From Polaromonas sp. YR568 (GTDB lineage: Bacteria; Pseudomonadota; Gammaproteobacteria; Burkholderiales; Burkholderiaceae_C), in contig NZ_FPBM01000001.1 in assembly GCF_900116715.1 (NCBI RefSeq), positions 188,784-252,783 on the forward strand: DNA of 64,000 bases, in the 5' to 3' direction. Position 1 is the first letter of the stretch, and each line of letters opens with the position of its first letter. The notes beneath the pieces are model-generated. The model searched no databases, was not told the DNA's origin, and saw only the letters and a program-made list of their open reading frames with translations. This document shows, in pieces, positions 1 through 7,295 of this stretch. Both the position numbers and the translations under genes were made by a program.

Positions 1-1
1 T

Positions 2-379
2 CCTCTGCCAGATCTCGTTTCGACGCAATGGATGGGGCCAGAATGTCCACTCACGTTGATGCGCATCGGGGATCAGATCGAGCTGCGTGGTCAGTATGAA
101 CAGCAGCCGAACGCCCTCTTTCGTGCGCTTGGCGGACTGGCCTCTACTGACACCTATGACTTAATAGTCAAAGGGACTCTTTACGGTCGAGCGGCAGTAG
201 GAACCATCGAGCGCAAGAAGAAGGGAGAGACGACGACAAGCACAGCCCTCGCGCTAGGCCTCCATGGCCCGAGTGATGCGCTCATACTTTTTGCTGACGA
301 TGCACGATCTATTGGAGTCGTTGAGAACCCCGGTAAGAACGAAAAAAAGTTCAAGATTGATGTCGTCTCGAACGCATGA
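2..379 (+). CDS. Hypothetical protein, C-terminal part (cut by left edge)
   Basis: The reading frame is open from base 2 and runs to the TGA at 377-379. The ATG at 32 is therefore probably internal, and the true start lies left of the window. The visible 126 codons are rich in charged residues, with a central stretch (TYDLIVKGTLYGRAAVGTIE) suggesting beta strands and a lysine-rich segment (ERKKKGE). I recognise no family and see no signal peptide or membrane segment in this part. Codon use is less GC-biased than in the genes to the right, which may mark an accessory region. The following 220 bases (380-599) show no convincing gene. Confidence 0.5.
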   Translation, partial: PLPDLVSTQWMGPECPLTLMRIGDQIELRGQYEQQPNALFRALGGLASTDTYDLIVKGTLYGRAAVGTIERKKKGETTTSTALALGLHGPSDALILFADDARSIGVVENPGKNEKKFKIDVVSNA

Positions 380-599
380 GCGTCGATCCCCGATCATTGC
401 GCTGGTCGACTGTTAAGGACTCTAGCTAAATTGCCAGCGGGTAAGGTTGGGCAGAACGGTCCATTTTTTGGCAAGTGATCTTACGGTCATCTCCGCATGA
501 ACATTTGTCTTCTTCTACGCTGTCGATGTTTCTTGATACACAAGCACTTGTAATTCCGCTTCCAACTGTCACATTCCTCATAGAAAGTGGTGGTCAACG

Positions 600-1022
600 C
601 TACGCCTTATTCAAAGCCGCAGCCGCACGCACCAGCGCCTTCAAGGCCTTCTCGTCAATCTTGTCGCCCTCATGAAAATCAATCGCGCGGCGGGTGTTGC
701 CTTCGAGGCTGGAGTTAAAGAGGCCTGAGGGGTCATCCACCTTGGCGCCTTTGGCGAAGGTCATCTTCACTGCCGCCTTGTAGGTCTCGCCGGTGCAGAT
801 GATGCCGTTGTGGGACCAGACCGGAACGCTCCACTTCCATTCTTCGACCACGCCGGGGACTGCCTGCTTGACGATGGCGCGGACCCTGGCGAGGGTTTCG
901 CCGCGCCAGTCGTTCAGGCTTGCGATTTTTTCGTCGATCAGCTGAGAGGCTGGAACGCTGCTTGCCGCCGGGGCGGCCTTGCTTTTGGTGGCGGCTGTTT
1001 TGGTAGCAGTTGTTTTGGGCAT
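600..1022 (-). CDS. DUF1801 domain protein (YdhG-like)
   Basis: 140-residue protein starting at the ATG at 1022 (MPKTTATKTA). A longer in-frame ORF reaching 1133 would overlap the upstream gene and is not needed. The first 35 residues are a Lys/Ala/Thr-rich tail. The rest matches the DUF1801 fold: helix WRGETLARVRAIVKQAVPGV, then strands around EEWKWSVPVWSHNGIICTGE and KAAVKMTFAKGAKV, and a C-terminal helix. DUF1801 proteins are small, soluble and of unknown biochemical function, often found beside ArsR/AHSA1 pairs, as here. It is the last gene of a four-gene leftward operon (arsR, AHSA1, DUF1801, DUF1801), 31 bases after the previous one. Confidence 0.8.
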   Translation of the reverse strand: MPKTTATKTAATKSKAAPAASSVPASQLIDEKIASLNDWRGETLARVRAIVKQAVPGVVEEWKWSVPVWSHNGIICTGETYKAAVKMTFAKGAKVDDPSGLFNSSLEGNTRRAIDFHEGDKIDEKALKALVRAAAALNKA

Positions 1023-1053
1023 GGTGTTTTTCCTTTCTTCGTGTTGATGCGGC

Positions 1054-1497
1054 TCACATCTTTTCGAGGGGCAGTTGGCTGGCTTGTTTGACCCAGACGG
1101 CGAACTGGGCCTCGTCCAGCGGCTCGCCCTCATGGATATGAAAGTAGCGCGTGTCCTGGCTCTTGGACTCGACGGGCGGCACGGGCTTTAGCGACAGGCC
1201 GCGAAAGAAGGCCACCTTGATGTACTTGTTAAAGCAATGGAAGCTGAGGAACCAGCCCTCGCCTTTCACGCCATAGAAAGGCGAGTTCCATTTGACGGCC
1301 TTATGCACGCCGGGCACGGTGCGCACGATGAGCGCGTCCAGCTGGCGCCCTACATCGCGCTTCCAGCCCGGCATGGCAGCGATGTAGGACTGCACGGGCG
1401 CGTCGCCCTCGCCCTTGGCGATCTGCGGGTTGCCGCCTGAAAGAAGTACCGGTTTGGGTGCCGGCTTGGCAGCTGTCTTTTTGTCTGTCGCGTTCAT
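1054..1497 (-). CDS. DUF1801 domain protein, second paralogue
   Basis: 147 residues. After a 30-residue basic, Pro-rich lead comes the DUF1801 core: VQSYIAAMPGWKRDVGRQLD, VPGVHKAVKWNSPFYGVKGE, then FSFHCFNKYIKVAFFRG, ending in HIHEGEPLDEAQFAVWVKQA. It shares the family pattern of its downstream neighbour (helix, VPG, then KW) but is clearly diverged, so the pair is not a recent duplication. It sits 34 bases downstream of the AHSA1 gene in the same leftward operon. No enzymatic role is established for the family. Confidence 0.8.
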   Translation of the reverse strand: MNATDKKTAAKPAPKPVLLSGGNPQIAKGEGDAPVQSYIAAMPGWKRDVGRQLDALIVRTVPGVHKAVKWNSPFYGVKGEGWFLSFHCFNKYIKVAFFRGLSLKPVPPVESKSQDTRYFHIHEGEPLDEAQFAVWVKQASQLPLEKM

Positions 1498-1531
1498 TCA
1501 GTGCCTCGCGTTGATGAGTCCCGCCAGACGG

Positions 1532-1942
1532 TCAATCCGCCCGCACCAAAACTTTCTCCAGGTTGGCAAAGAACTGTTGCCAGCCATATTTGGCGCCCTG
1601 GAAGGCCTGCTCTTGATCTGGCCGGAAGCCCGATTGCTCCATGCGCAGTTGCGTGCCGGTGCCCGCGGGGGTGAGCGTCCAGGTGACGACGCTCTCCAGG
1701 CCGTAGGCGGCCCAGGTGTAAGACAGCGTGGTGTTCGGCTCGACCACCAGCACCTGGCATTCGACGGCGCCCCAGTCTGCAGTCAGCTTGAAGCGGTGGT
1801 CTACGCTGGGCTTGAAGTCGTTTTTCATCAGCCACTCCTGGATCAAATGCGGCTGGGTGAGCGCGCGCCAGATTTTTTCGGGCGCATAGGGGATTTGGCG
1901 TTCGATGACGACGGAGCGGGTCTCAGTAGCTACTTGGTTCAT
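1532..1942 (-). CDS. SRPBCC/AHSA1-type START-like domain protein
   Basis: 136 residues, a complete small SRPBCC domain. It opens with RSVVIERQIPYAPEKIWRAL, the classic beta strand and helix in which a Pro precedes the EKIWRAL helix, followed by HLIQEWLMKND. It ends with the long C-terminal helix WQQFFANLEKVL that lids the hydrophobic cavity. AHSA1-like proteins of this size bind hydrophobic ligands of usually unknown identity. The start codon overlaps the stop of the arsR gene by four bases (1939-1942), so the two are translationally coupled. This arrangement, an ArsR regulator followed by an AHSA1 protein, is very common and suggests the regulator controls this operon. Confidence 0.9.
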   Translation of the reverse strand: MNQVATETRSVVIERQIPYAPEKIWRALTQPHLIQEWLMKNDFKPSVDHRFKLTADWGAVECQVLVVEPNTTLSYTWAAYGLESVVTWTLTPAGTGTQLRMEQSGFRPDQEQAFQGAKYGWQQFFANLEKVLVRAD

Positions 1943-2286
1943 TGGTCCATCCTTTTTAAAAGTGATTCGAGGTGATCGATGCGGTCGTTCCAGAAGGCGC
2001 CGTAAAAGCTGACCCAGTCGCGCAGCGCCGCAAGCGCCAGCGGCTGGGCGCTGTAATGCGTCTCGCGCCCGGCGGGCCTGTCGATGACCAGCTGCGCCTG
2101 CTTCAAGACGCGCAGGTGCTTGGACACCGCCGGTTGCGACACGCCCGCGCGGTCGGTCAGGGCGCGTACGGTTTGCTCGCCGTCGCGGGCCAGGCGTTCA
2201 AAGATGGCCCGGCGTGTCGGGTCGGCCAGGGCTTTGAATATCTCGTCAGAGACCTGGTTTGAAAACTCAGTGGCGGCGGTTTGCAT
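1939..2286 (-). CDS. ArsR-family transcriptional regulator
   Basis: 115 residues with a winged helix-turn-helix covering about residues 15-80. Family landmarks are IFKALADPTRRAIFERLARD, the recognition region RAGVSQPAVSKHLRVLKQAQ, and the wing QLVIDRPAGRETHY. The cysteine motif ELCVCDL of metal-sensing ArsR proteins is absent, so it belongs to the non-metal subgroup that accompanies AHSA1 proteins. It is first in the leftward operon. A 16-bp palindrome lies ten bases upstream of its start (2296-2311), consistent with autorepression. The ligand is unknown. Confidence 0.9.
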   Translation of the reverse strand: MQTAATEFSNQVSDEIFKALADPTRRAIFERLARDGEQTVRALTDRAGVSQPAVSKHLRVLKQAQLVIDRPAGRETHYSAQPLALAALRDWVSFYGAFWNDRIDHLESLLKRMDQ

Positions 2287-2295
2287 GCTCGAATC

Positions 2296-2311
2296 ATAAC
2301 CATTTGGTTAT
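2296..2311. promoter_or_regulatory. Palindromic operator candidate for the ArsR regulator
   Basis: The sequence ATAACCATTTGGTTAT is a perfect 7+7 inverted repeat (ATAACCA / TGGTTAT) with a 2-base centre, 10 bases upstream of the arsR start. Its size, symmetry and position fit the operator of ArsR regulators paired with AHSA1 proteins, where AACCA..TGGTT-type palindromes are common. Binding is inferred. Confidence 0.6.
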
Positions 2312-2336
2312 TTGATTGTCAACTCCCACCACTTTC

Positions 2337-2385
2337 ACTATCAGATCAATAGCAAACTATGCCCTTCCTGATTGGGGAAAGTGCC
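2337..2385 (+). repeat. Dispersed GCTA/TAGC palindromic element, degenerate copy
   Basis: The 17-mer ACTATCAGATCAATAGC followed by a ~30-base tail ending in GATTGGGGAAA resembles better copies at 8727, 18652, 37716, 43345 and 59523. Here it sits in the 168-base gap between the arsR operon and the SDR gene. The 5' arm has lost its first G. Confidence 0.5.
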
Positions 2386-2454
2386 GATTGGACCCATGAA
2401 CTCCGGTCCAGGCCTAGCTGGGTCTGCTGAGCCTGCTGGCTGTTTTATGGCGCG

Positions 2455-3219
2455 TCAGAACACCAGCCCGCCCGCAACATCGATGGTGCAGCCGGTCACC
2501 CATGCCGCATCGCCGGAGACAGCAAATGACACCGCCGCAGCAATATCGGCTGGCTGCCCGACACGGCCCAGCGGCGTCTTGGGCACGAAGTACGCGGCGT
2601 AGGCTTCCGAGGAATCGGCATTGCCATCTGTCGCCACAAAACCGGGGGCGATGCCGACGACGCGGATATTGCGCGGGCCGAGCTCCGCGCCGAAGGTGCG
2701 GGTCAGGATGTCGACCGCGCCCTTGGTGGCGCAGTAGATATGGGCCTGGGCGGATGGGCTTTTGGCGACGCCGGAGCTGATGTTGACGATGACACCGCCG
2801 GCCGGCAGCACGCGTGCCGCGGCCTGCGTCATCAGCGTCAGGCCGCGCACATTCAGGTCGAAATGCCGGGCGATGCTGTCAGCGGTGATCGTGTCCAGCG
2901 AATCCAGCTGGTAGATGCCGGCGTTGTTGACCAGGATGTCGAGCCGGCCGAAGTGGCGCAGCGTGGCGTCGACCAGCGGCTGGATCTGCTCGGCGCGGGA
3001 GATGTCGGCCTGCACGGCCACGGCCTTGCCGCCGGCGGCGGTGATGCGGGCGACGACGGCGGCGGCTTCTTTTTCGCTGCGGGCGTAGTTGACGACGACC
3101 GAAGCGCCGTCGCGGGCAAGGCGCTCGGCAATGCCGGCGCCTATGCCTTTGGAGGAGCCGGTGACGATGGCGACTTTGCCGTTGAGATTGCGGCTGGGGT
3201 TGCTGGTTGGGTTGGACAT
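2455..3219 (-). CDS. SDR-family oxidoreductase (3-oxoacyl-ACP reductase-like)
   Basis: 254 residues from the ATG at 3219. The ORF is open further upstream, but that part would run through the divergent LysR gene. Classic SDR features are all present: cofactor motif TGSSKGIG near residue 20, NNAG near residue 97, a Ser in NISSG, the catalytic YxxxK as YCATK near residue 160, and the C-terminal GCTIDVAGG of classical SDRs. The Gly motif with VVNYARS after strand 2 suggests NADP(H). The substrate is unknown; best hits will be annotated glucose or 3-oxoacyl-ACP dehydrogenases. It is divergent from a LysR gene 130 bases away, a typical regulator-target pair. Confidence 0.88.
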   Translation of the reverse strand: MSNPTSNPSRNLNGKVAIVTGSSKGIGAGIAERLARDGASVVVNYARSEKEAAAVVARITAAGGKAVAVQADISRAEQIQPLVDATLRHFGRLDILVNNAGIYQLDSLDTITADSIARHFDLNVRGLTLMTQAAARVLPAGGVIVNISSGVAKSPSAQAHIYCATKGAVDILTRTFGAELGPRNIRVVGIAPGFVATDGNADSSEAYAAYFVPKTPLGRVGQPADIAAAVSFAVSGDAAWVTGCTIDVAGGLVF

Positions 3220-3323
3220 GATGGATTCCTTTGGCAAGTAAGTGATGAATGAAAGCAGTGAAGCCGGACGCAATGATGGGCGCCGAATTAAGAAAGAAAA
3301 ATAGTGATTGGCGTCATTCCGTT

Positions 3324-3338
3324 TGAAGCATTGCTTCA
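3324..3338. promoter_or_regulatory. LysR-box candidate between SDR and LysR genes
   Basis: TGAAGCATTGCTTCA is a perfect 15-bp palindrome (7+1+7) 11 bases upstream of the GTG at 3350. It contains a T-N11-A spacing typical of LysR-type regulator sites. Its place in the divergent intergenic region supports regulation of the SDR gene and autoregulation. It also argues that the regulator starts at 3350 and not at the upstream TTG at 3308. Confidence 0.55.
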
Positions 3339-3349
3339 TAATCAGGGGC

Positions 3350-4249
3350 GTGACACCCGACCTGATCCCCGCTATTGCGGTCTTTGCGCGTGTGGCCCAC
3401 CACGCCAGCTTTACCCGCGCCGCCGACGAGCTGGGCGTCTCGCCTTCAGCGCTGTCGCAGACCATCCGCACGCTTGAAAAGCGCCTGGGCGTGCGCCTGC
3501 TGGAGCGCTCGACGCGGCGCGTCAGCGTCACGGAAATCGGCCAGCGCTTTTTGCAAGATGCCGAACCCGGCCTGGCCACGCTGACAGCTGCGATCGAACG
3601 CGTGAATGAAGTGCGCGAGTTACCGACTGGCCTGCTGCGCCTGAACCTGCCCAAGGTGGCTTACGACGTGCTGCTGCAGCCGCACCTGGTCGCCTTTATG
3701 GAGGCGTTTCCCGACATCACGCTGGAGCTGCATTGCGACAACGCGCTGGTTGACCTGGTGGGCAGCGGCTTTGACGCCGGCATACGGCTGGGCGAAAACC
3801 TGGCGCCGGAAGTGGTGGCCGTGCCGCTGGGCGGGCGCTGCCGCCTGGCCACAGTGGCCGCGCCCAGCTACCTCAAACGCCGCACACCACCCAAGACACC
3901 GGAAGAGCTGGGCCAGCACCGCTGCGTCAACGTCCGCATCGCCAACAGTGTTTACCGCTGGGAGTACTCGAACAAGGGGCGCGATTTTGAGGTGGAGATC
4001 AAGGGAGCTGTGCTGACCAATGACGGCGACCTGTTGCTGAACGCCGTGCGCTCGGGCGCCGGTATCGGCTGTGTGTTTGAAGCGCAGGTCGAGGACGATA
4101 TCGCCAACGGCCGGCTGGTGCCGCTGCTAAAACCCTGGTGGCCGGGCTTTCCGGGCTTTTACCTGTATTACTCAAGCCGCACGCATGTGCCGCGCAAGCT
4201 GCGGGTATTTATTGACTTTATGCAGCAGCGGCTTAACGCGGAAAAGTAA
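3350..4249 (+). CDS. LysR-family transcriptional regulator
   Basis: 299 residues from the GTG at 3350, chosen because an AGGGG lies just upstream and the protein then begins at TPDLIPAIAVFARVAHHASF, the usual N-terminus of this family. The N-terminal winged HTH (about residues 5-62) includes FTRAADELGVSPSALSQTIR and LEKRLGVRLLERSTRRVSVT. The C-terminal two-lobed effector domain follows (LPKVAYDVLLQPHLVAF to the end). It is transcribed away from the SDR gene and probably controls it. Closest in layout to the LysR regulators that control neighbouring oxidoreductases; effector unknown. Confidence 0.9.
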   Translation: MTPDLIPAIAVFARVAHHASFTRAADELGVSPSALSQTIRTLEKRLGVRLLERSTRRVSVTEIGQRFLQDAEPGLATLTAAIERVNEVRELPTGLLRLNLPKVAYDVLLQPHLVAFMEAFPDITLELHCDNALVDLVGSGFDAGIRLGENLAPEVVAVPLGGRCRLATVAAPSYLKRRTPPKTPEELGQHRCVNVRIANSVYRWEYSNKGRDFEVEIKGAVLTNDGDLLLNAVRSGAGIGCVFEAQVEDDIANGRLVPLLKPWWPGFPGFYLYYSSRTHVPRKLRVFIDFMQQRLNAEK

Positions 4250-4272
4250 GCGCACGGCGCCTGTGCGTCAGG

Positions 4273-4620
4273 TCAGAGCGCGCGTTTGACTTGCTGCACG
4301 ATGCTCACGATCGACGGCGTGGCGAGCACCAGGCAAAGCAGCAGCGGGGCCGCGAGCCCTGCCAGCAGGCAAGCGCGCGTTCTGGGGCCGATGAACAAGC
4401 CGATCACGCTGGTGAAAGCCGAGAGTACGAGCGCCGCCGTTGAAAGCAGCCATATTGACAGCAGCGCGTCGCTTCGCGGTGAATGAATGAATTTCCCGTC
4501 CGTCCTGACCGGGGTGTCGGGAATGAAATTTCTCGCGTACCACTCACCCGCGCCCAAGCCCACCAGCGTGAGCACCAGAAGCGCAAAACCTACGATGACC
4601 CACCATGAACAGCGTTTCAT
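4273..4620 (-). CDS. Small integral membrane protein, hypothetical
   Basis: 115 residues with three predicted membrane segments: about residues 7-27 (VIVGFALLVLTLVGLGAG), 52-76 (LLSIWLLSTAALVLSAFTSV) and 84-107 (CLLAGLAAPLLLCLVLA). A hydrophilic loop with NFIPDTPVRTDGKF lies between the first two and is probably periplasmic. I recognise no family. It is convergent with the LysR gene and follows the MazF-like gene on the same strand by 19 bases, so it could be co-transcribed with it. Confidence 0.55.
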   Translation of the reverse strand: MKRCSWWVIVGFALLVLTLVGLGAGEWYARNFIPDTPVRTDGKFIHSPRSDALLSIWLLSTAALVLSAFTSVIGLFIGPRTRACLLAGLAAPLLLCLVLATPSIVSIVQQVKRAL

Positions 4621-4639
4621 AAATGCCCCAGGTTAAAAG

Positions 4640-5035
4640 TCAGCGGCGGTGAAATGAGGCCTGCAGAAACCGCATGCCGGTGAGTATCTGCTGAACCCGT
4701 TCACCCGACAGCGTGCCGATGTGTTCGCCCAGGCGCGTTTTGTAGACGCTGGAGACTTGAGAGACCACCACCACGCTCTGCTTTTCCAGGCTGCCTTCAC
4801 CAGGCTCGAGCAACACATTGCCCGGCTCGGTGGCGCGGTTGAGGTTGGAGGTGAGCGCGCAGACGACCACGGTGCTGATGCGGGAGCGGTTGAAAAGGTC
4901 GTCTTGCACAACGACGTGGGGATGCGGGGAGCCGGGGATGGCGCCGCGTGAAGGGTCGGCTTCTATCCAGAACACGTCGCCTTGCCGGACGGTGTCTGGA
5001 TAAGGGTCTTGGGGGGCTTCCGGGTCTCTGTCCAT
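4640..5035 (-). CDS. MazF/PemK-family endoribonuclease toxin homologue
   Basis: 131 residues from the ATG at 5035 (a GTG at 5077 gives a 145-residue form). A GAGG lies 11 bases upstream of the ATG. The PemK/MazF fold is clear: QGDVFWIEADPSRG at the N-terminus, then SPHPHVVVQDDLFNRSRI, TVVVCALTSN, GNVLLEPGEGSL, and SVVVVSQVSSVYKTRLGE. The family cleaves mRNA and is normally encoded after a small antitoxin. Here only 28 bases separate the long form from the upstream gene, and neither neighbour looks like an antitoxin, so this is a solitary copy. It could be inactive as a toxin or controlled from elsewhere. Confidence 0.75.
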   Translation of the reverse strand: MDRDPEAPQDPYPDTVRQGDVFWIEADPSRGAIPGSPHPHVVVQDDLFNRSRISTVVVCALTSNLNRATEPGNVLLEPGEGSLEKQSVVVVSQVSSVYKTRLGEHIGTLSGERVQQILTGMRFLQASFHRR

Positions 5036-5105
5036 GGGGCGTTGATCCTCACCTGGGTATTCACAATAGATCCGCACGCAGATCTCATCCTGTAGCTACC
5101 AGGCT

Positions 5106-5615
5106 TTAAGGATGCGTGCCTTGAGGCATATCCGCCTTAGGCACATTCTTGGGCTTCACCCGCACGAAGTATTCCCGAAGATGAGAACTGGGCGTGCTCT
5201 CCGTGCCTCCTGAGTACACCCACATCGTGTCTGGCCCCACAAAGTTATAAACGGTGATGGCATCCCTGCCGGTCACCGGTTCTACCGATTTGACTGCCAC
5301 CGCATCCGATGTCGCGCCAAGCACACGATAAGGATGTGTTTCGCGAGAACCCACCAACGGGCTCTTTCGACTCTCTGAGGTTTCCGTCTCAATAGTTGGC
5401 ATATCGAAAGTAACGGCCTTTGCCGTGAAGGTAATTGTCAGATGGCCCATGAGCTGCGACAGAAACAGGGTCGTCTTGTTTTCAAGCTTTGAGCGCTCTG
5501 AATTGAAGCGCATGCTGAGATTGGCATCAGACTTCCATTGACCGACAAGACTTGGCTGCGCATTCGCGGAGGCAGCGAAGGCTGTTATCAGCAGAATTGC
5601 AAAGAGTCTGCGCAT
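5106..5615 (-). CDS. Secreted hypothetical protein
   Basis: 169 residues with a Sec signal peptide: RR at residues 2-3, hydrophobic LFAILLITAFAASANA, and a cleavage site after ANA (about residue 19). The mature part starts with LVGQWKSDANLSMRFN, resembling the opening strand of lipocalin-like or copper-resistance-type beta barrels (GxW motif). It is otherwise beta-rich with no recognisable catalytic motif. No Cys are present. It lies three bases downstream of the DUF6172 gene on the same strand, suggesting co-transcription. Likely periplasmic, function unknown. Confidence 0.6.
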   Translation of the reverse strand: MRRLFAILLITAFAASANAQPSLVGQWKSDANLSMRFNSERSKLENKTTLFLSQLMGHLTITFTAKAVTFDMPTIETETSESRKSPLVGSRETHPYRVLGATSDAVAVKSVEPVTGRDAITVYNFVGPDTMWVYSGGTESTPSSHLREYFVRVKPKNVPKADMPQGTHP

Positions 5616-5618
5616 GCC

Positions 5619-5942
5619 TTATTCGCCGTCATCAAAGCCGTCGTCACCTTCACCTTGAGGCCTGGGTGCTTTCACCCCGGGCTTGGCCAGCACTTCCACA
5701 TAAAACTGCTCACCGCCGTCTTTGACGATCTCGTCGATCGACTTGATGAGACCGGCTTCCGGCACCGCGGCCGCCGAGTCCTGGCTGTAGCCTGACTTGC
5801 AGTCGAAGTCCCAGAAGTCCACGCCCTTGGGCAAGGCCTTGGCACGTTCGCGTTTGAAGTATTTACGGATGTCGTGTTTGGCGGCTTCGAGCAGGCGCTC
5901 GCGGTTCTTGCCTTCGACTTTGAGCTGGAACGTTTTTTTCAT
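5619..5942 (-). CDS. DUF6172 family protein
   Basis: 107 residues. The sequence MKKTFQLKVEGKNRERLLEA followed by KHDIRKYFKRERAKALP, then FWDFDCKSG and EQFYVEVLAKPGVK, matches the small conserved proteobacterial family DUF6172. A basic N-terminal half and an acidic C-terminus (GEGDDGFDDGE) are typical. It has no signal peptide or TM segment, so it is cytosolic. The family's function is unknown. It is upstream of, and nearly adjacent to, the secreted hypothetical gene. Confidence 0.75.
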   Translation of the reverse strand: MKKTFQLKVEGKNRERLLEAAKHDIRKYFKRERAKALPKGVDFWDFDCKSGYSQDSAAAVPEAGLIKSIDEIVKDGGEQFYVEVLAKPGVKAPRPQGEGDDGFDDGE

Positions 5943-6143
5943 GAGTACTTTGGTTTAGGGCCTGGCGTGCTGCCGCCACGTGTTGCTACCGATTATCGGG
6001 CCGCAGCGGCACCCATCCCCAAGACGGTAGCCGAAACCGCCCGGGCGCGCCACAATCGGCGCGGCATGGCGTTTGCTTTGCATGAACGTCAGCTTCTACA
6101 ACAACCCCACGGCCCTGGTATGGCAGGGCGCAAGGAGATTCCG

Positions 6144-6680
6144 ATGATCTACGGTTTAACGTATCTGGGTGTCATTCATACCGCCATCAGCCTGGTGGCC
6201 GTCGCGGCGGCGCTGATCGCCTTCTTTCGCGACAAGGAAATCCTCGCCGCGTCCACACTGGGCAAGGTCTATATCTGGACGACCATCCTGACCTGCCTCA
6301 CGGGCTTTGGCATCTTCCAGCATGGCGGCTTCGGCAAGCCGCATGCGCTGGGCGTCATCACGCTGCTGGTGCTTGGCATTGCCTGGGTGGCGGGCAATAC
6401 CAAGGTGCTGGGCCGCGCCTCACCTTATGTCGAGACGCTGAGCTACTCGATCACCTTTTTGTTCCACATGATCCCGGCGATCACCGAAACATCGACACGG
6501 CTGCCGCTGGGTGCGCCACTGCTGCCCAATGCCGAGGCGCCGGAGTTGAAAGCCGCCACAGGCGTGCTCTTGCTGCTCTACATCATTGGTGCGGTGTTGC
6601 AGGCGCGGCGCATACGCGCGCATAACGCAGCGAAGGCAGCGCAGGCCGGCGCCCTGCCCGGCTCCGCGGCGGCTGGCTGA
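6144..6680 (+). CDS. Four-TM integral membrane protein, hypothetical
   Basis: 178 residues from the ATG at 6144, which has a good AAGGAG seven bases upstream (6132-6137). The longer ORF from 5874 overlaps the divergent gene and is not supported. TM segments at about residues 7-27, 43-62, 72-90 and 139-158. The segments GIFQHGGFGKPHALGVITLL and SITFLFHMIPAITETSTRLP hold His and Glu residues near membrane borders. An alanine-rich basic tail ends the protein. I recognise no family with a known role. Confidence 0.7.
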   Translation: MIYGLTYLGVIHTAISLVAVAAALIAFFRDKEILAASTLGKVYIWTTILTCLTGFGIFQHGGFGKPHALGVITLLVLGIAWVAGNTKVLGRASPYVETLSYSITFLFHMIPAITETSTRLPLGAPLLPNAEAPELKAATGVLLLLYIIGAVLQARRIRAHNAAKAAQAGALPGSAAAG

Positions 6681-6770
6681 TACACGGCAAAATACCTGCA
6701 CGCGCTGCGCCCGCTGGTGCCTGAAACCAGCGGGCGTAGCAACATCCTCCATCCGTCCACAGAATTCCCC

Positions 6771-7292
6771 ATGCACCCCGTCACCTGCACCGAAGAGCGC
6801 CACGCCGGCCAGATCCTCGCCATCTTTAACGAGGCCATTGCCAACTCCACCGCGCTGTATGACTACAAACCGCGCACACCCGAAAGCATGGTGACCTGGT
6901 TTGCCACCAAGCGGGCGAACAATTTTCCAGTGATCGGGCTGGAGGACGACAGCGGCAAGCTGCTGGGCTTTGCGAGCTACGGGACGTTTCGCGCCTTCCC
7001 TGCGTACAAGTACACGGTGGAGCACTCTGTCTATATTGAAAAAGACAGCCGCGGCCAGGGCCTGGGGCGCAAGCTGCTGGAGGCGATTGTGGCCAAGGCA
7101 GAGGAGCAAGGCATGCATGTGCTGGTCGGCGCGATTGACCTGAGCAACAGCGCCAGCATCGAGCTGCACAAGCGCCTGGGCTTTGAGCACAGCGGCACGA
7201 TCAAGCAGGCGGCTTTCAAGTTTGGCCGCTGGCTGGACCTGGCGTTTTTGCAGAAGACGCTGGTGACGCCCTTGCAACCGGTGGATGGTTAA
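6771..7292 (+). CDS. GNAT N-acetyltransferase, phosphinothricin-acetyltransferase type
   Basis: 173 residues from the ATG at 6771 (MHPVTCTEERHAGQ). The in-frame start at 6717 lacks a ribosome site. GNAT features: the ILAIFNEAIANSTALYDYKP opening typical of the phosphinothricin/methionine sulfoximine acetyltransferase subfamily, a central strand VEHSVYIEKDSRGQGLGRKL with the acetyl-CoA loop RGQGLG, and the C-terminal SASIELHKRLGFEHSGTI. Enzymes of this group acetylate the amino group of glutamate analogues. The natural substrate here is unknown. It is convergent with the DsbA-like gene, three bases apart. Confidence 0.85.
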   Translation: MHPVTCTEERHAGQILAIFNEAIANSTALYDYKPRTPESMVTWFATKRANNFPVIGLEDDSGKLLGFASYGTFRAFPAYKYTVEHSVYIEKDSRGQGLGRKLLEAIVAKAEEQGMHVLVGAIDLSNSASIELHKRLGFEHSGTIKQAAFKFGRWLDLAFLQKTLVTPLQPVDG

Positions 7293-7295
7293 GGG

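Noticed and set aside
475..675. 66-codon ORF near the left edge
   Set aside because: Overlaps the end of the DUF1801 gene, has no ribosome site and no recognisable sequence.
5619..5942. DUF6172 gene as antitoxin for the MazF-like toxin
   Set aside because: It is separated by the secreted-protein gene, is a conserved family found without toxins, and has no AbrB/RHH DNA-binding features.
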